Assembly: GCA_022820835.1 (NCBI GenBank)
Contig: JAJEET010000026.1
Location: 1 to 64,000 of the forward strand
Source of the DNA: Candidatus Poribacteria bacterium
Lineage (GTDB): Bacteria; Poribacteria; WGA-4E; WGA-3G
Direction of reading: 5' to 3'
DNA: 64,000 bases
Shown here: positions 62,479 to 64,000 of the stretch, one piece after another
How the letters are laid out: the number at the start of each line of letters is the position of its first letter
Numbering within the stretch: the stretch's first letter is position 1
The notes under the pieces: generated by a model
Database searches by the model: none
What the model was told of the DNA's origin: nothing
What the model saw: only the letters and a program-made list of their open reading frames with translations
Made by a program: the position numbers and the translations under genes

Positions 62479-63303
62479 CTAATAATTCCAAGCATCCGCT
62501 GTGAGTTCACCGACGTAGATAACACGCGCATCGCCTTCGAGGTAAACGTTTTTCGCTTCGCCGTTCTCCACTTCAAAATGGATTCTCAAGACGACACCAC
62601 TCGCTGTTTTAACCGAGACAGGCGATGCCACTTTGCCCAACGATGCTGCGATGATCGCAGAAGCGATCGAACCGGTGCCGCACGCGAGCGTCTCACCTTC
62701 AACCCCACGTTCGTACGTCCGAATATCGATTAACCCTTCCGACTGGACACGAATAAAGTTGGCGTTGGTACCGGCAGGCTCAAAATCGTCGTGATAGCGC
62801 GTCTGCTGTCCAAGATTAAAGACATCTGTACCTTCTAAGTCGTCTACAAAGAAAACGACATGCGGTACGCCACTATTTGCGAAGCCGACGGTGTGCATCC
62901 CATCATCTAACTGGAGCGGAACATTCAACCGAATATCCGTCGGGTCGCTCATACGGACTTTAACGTTTTCACCGACGATTTCGGATTCATAAATTCCGGC
63001 GTTCGTTAGGAATCGCATCTGTTCGGACGCGATGCCGTTCAGATAGGCGAATTTGGAGATACAACGCGCGCCGTTACCACAGGTTTCTACCTCTCCGCCG
63101 TCGGCGTTGAAGTAGCGCATCCGAAAATCAACATCGTCTGCCTTTTCGACGAGGAGAACGCCGTCAGCACCAACGGACATCCGACGTTGGCAGAGTTTTT
63201 TAACAAAGTTTGTATCGGTGCTATCAACGATTTCCGCCAAGTTATTGATGATGACGAAATCGTTGCCTGCACCGCTGAGTTTCATAAAAGGTATTTTGTC
63301 CAT
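62479..63303 (-). CDS. dapF: Diaminopimelate epimerase
   Basis: This 274-residue enzyme converts LL-DAP to meso-DAP for lysine and peptidoglycan. FMKLSGAGNDFVII is the family opening. The two catalytic cysteines are in ETCGNGARC (C75) and ETLACGTGSIAS (C208). The middle GVPHVVFFVDD is conserved. It lies upstream of dapA. Together with alr in the window it supports a DAP-type peptidoglycan. Confidence 0.96.
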   Translation of the reverse strand: MDKIPFMKLSGAGNDFVIINNLAEIVDSTDTNFVKKLCQRRMSVGADGVLLVEKADDVDFRMRYFNADGGEVETCGNGARCISKFAYLNGIASEQMRFLTNAGIYESEIVGENVKVRMSDPTDIRLNVPLQLDDGMHTVGFANSGVPHVVFFVDDLEGTDVFNLGQQTRYHDDFEPAGTNANFIRVQSEGLIDIRTYERGVEGETLACGTGSIASAIIAASLGKVASPVSVKTASGVVLRIHFEVENGEAKNVYLEGDARVIYVGELTADAWNY

Positions 63304-63340
63304 TGTGTGTCCTTTACTGAGAAGGTGCGATTTTGTGATA

Positions 63341-63433
63341 TTAGAACTTACAAACCCATTGCAGGCAGGGTTTGTAACCCCGCCCAGTTCTTTTTAGCAT
63401 GTAAGGATTCACGAAAAGATGCGTAAGTTCTAA
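63341..63433. mobile_element. Short inverted-repeat element related to the 15874 MITE
   Basis: It starts TTAGAACTTAC and ends GTAAGTTCTAA, with 11-base perfect inverted ends and a palindrome GGCAGGGTTTGTAACCCCGCC (63364-63384) inside. Its left half aligns with the reverse complement of 3878-3921. No ORF is inside. It lies between dusB and dapF. Confidence 0.7.
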
Positions 63434-63470
63434 ATATGATAGAATTGTTTGGGTTTCAAGTCAAGTTATT

Positions 63471-64000
63471 TTATGCGGCGCAAGTCGGTTGTGAGTCGGT
63501 ATACATCAGTGCGTGTGCGCGGAGTTCATCCACGATTGCTAAGACACCATCGTAGCTATCGCATGTGACGAGACGGTAGCGGAACGGTTTGACGTGTGGA
63601 ATCCCTTTGAAATAGTTACTATAGTGCCGACGCATCTCTAAGAGCCCGCGTCTTAAGCCTTTCCACTTAATAGAGAAATCGAGATGCTTTCTAAAAGCAG
63701 CAATGCGTTCGTCTATTGAAGGGAGGGGCAGTAATTCACGGGTCGCAAAATAGTGTTTGATCTCGTTGAAAATCCAAGGGTAGCCGATCGCTGCGCGCCC
63801 GATCATAATCCCGTCAACGCCGTATTGCTGGCGCATCTGTAGTGCTTTCTGAGGACTATCGACATCGCCGTTCCCGAAGACAGGGATCCTCATGCGCGGG
63901 TTGTCTTTAATTTGACCGATGAGGGTCCAATCCGCCTCGCCTTTATACATCTGACGACGCGTTCTGCCGTGAATGGCGATGGCTTGGATACCGACATCCT
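63471..64000 (-). CDS. dus: tRNA-dihydrouridine synthase, N-terminus cut by window edge
   Basis: The track lists only 63471-63950, but the frame stays open to the window edge and adds DVGIQAIAIHGRTRRQ. Then MYKGEADWTLIGQIKDNPRMRIPVFGNGDVDSPQKALQMRQQYGVDGIMIGRAAIGYPWIFNEI follows. HGRTR and GNGDV...GIMIGRAAIG are the FMN- and tRNA-binding signatures of DusB-type enzymes, which reduce uridine in tRNA. About 176 codons of the C-terminal half are here. It is upstream of dapF on the same strand. Confidence 0.93.
   Translation of the reverse strand, partial: DVGIQAIAIHGRTRRQMYKGEADWTLIGQIKDNPRMRIPVFGNGDVDSPQKALQMRQQYGVDGIMIGRAAIGYPWIFNEIKHYFATRELLPLPSIDERIAAFRKHLDFSIKWKGLRRGLLEMRRHYSNYFKGIPHVKPFRYRLVTCDSYDGVLAIVDELRAHALMYTDSQPTCAA

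Noticed and set aside
1-64000. tRNA, rRNA or CRISPR array
   Set aside because: I saw no cloverleaf with a GTTCGA-type T loop in the gaps, no rRNA-like stretch and no regularly spaced direct repeats with unique spacers.

Overview
This 64-kb window is a gene-dense bacterial chromosome segment. It carries core genes (ffh, rpsP, trmD, rplS, rnhB, gltX, glnS, glmM, dnaE, nadD, alr, dapA, dapF, a dus gene) mixed with accessory genes: phytanoyl-CoA dioxygenase, sulfatase-fold enzyme, amidohydrolase, double WD40 propellers, FG-GAP/UnbV protein, ceramidase-like protein, aldo/keto reductases and split ABC importers. Secreted lipoproteins, an outer-membrane-barrel relic and DAP genes point to a diderm. 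The gene mix, the eukaryote-like repeat proteins and many small palindromic repeats resemble uncultured Poribacteria-type genomes. That assignment is inference; no rRNA is present to test it. I saw no tRNA, rRNA or CRISPR array.

Layout. 1-3.4 kb: a partial flavin prenyltransferase (-), then a three-gene catabolic set (+; D-threonine-aldolase-like, PhyH, amidohydrolase). 3.4-8.2 kb: the translation/SRP operon ffh-rpsP-khpA-trmD-rplS-rnhB-yraN (-) behind a consensus promoter, with rimM missing from its usual slot. 8.2-13.6 kb: beta-helix lipoprotein, UbiA enzyme, small lipoprotein, sulfatase-fold enzyme and an orphan ABC binding lipoprotein. 13.6-20.4 kb: a decayed PIN toxin relic, DegT aminotransferase, a MITE-like element, a HigA-like solo protein and the coupled glnS-gltX operon. 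20.4-24.7 kb: yvcK, glmM, a membrane protein and a HEAT/TPR protein (-). 24.7-27.2 kb: two hsp20 genes behind three sigma-54 promoters, and an aquaporin. 27.2-35.6 kb: a 14-repeat WD40 protein, cupin, DppA/DppB-like importer parts, a damaged barrel gene and an aldo/keto reductase. 35.9-38.8 kb: SIS protein and the nadD-yacG-yqeK-rsfS run. 38.8-46.9 kb: PP2C phosphatase, dipeptidase, aldo/keto reductase, dnaE and an MFS transporter. 46.9-52.8 kb: a three-gene operon (small helical protein, TPR/FG-GAP/UnbV protein, second 14-repeat WD40 protein). 53-60.3 kb: a frameshifted Uma2 gene, a putative RNA ligase, PotB/PotC-type permeases, alr, an ABC ATPase and a ceramidase-like protein. 60.3-64 kb (-): dus, dapF, dapA, an NTF2-like gene with an in-frame TGA, and a duplicated membrane protein.

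The points most worth following are: (i) a KxDG-type nucleotidyltransferase (putative RNA ligase) next to a damaged nuclease-fold gene; (ii) a tandem sigma-54 promoter array on a small-heat-shock operon; (iii) at least three families of short inverted-repeat elements, some with paired-base covariation; (iv) a PIN toxin fused by deletion to its partner gene; (v) a sulfatase-fold enzyme with threonine at the formylglycine position; and (vi) paralogous double WD40 propellers, one in an operon with an FG-GAP/UnbV protein. Several genes carry single lesions (in-frame TGA, one-base shifts) that could be real decay or assembly error.
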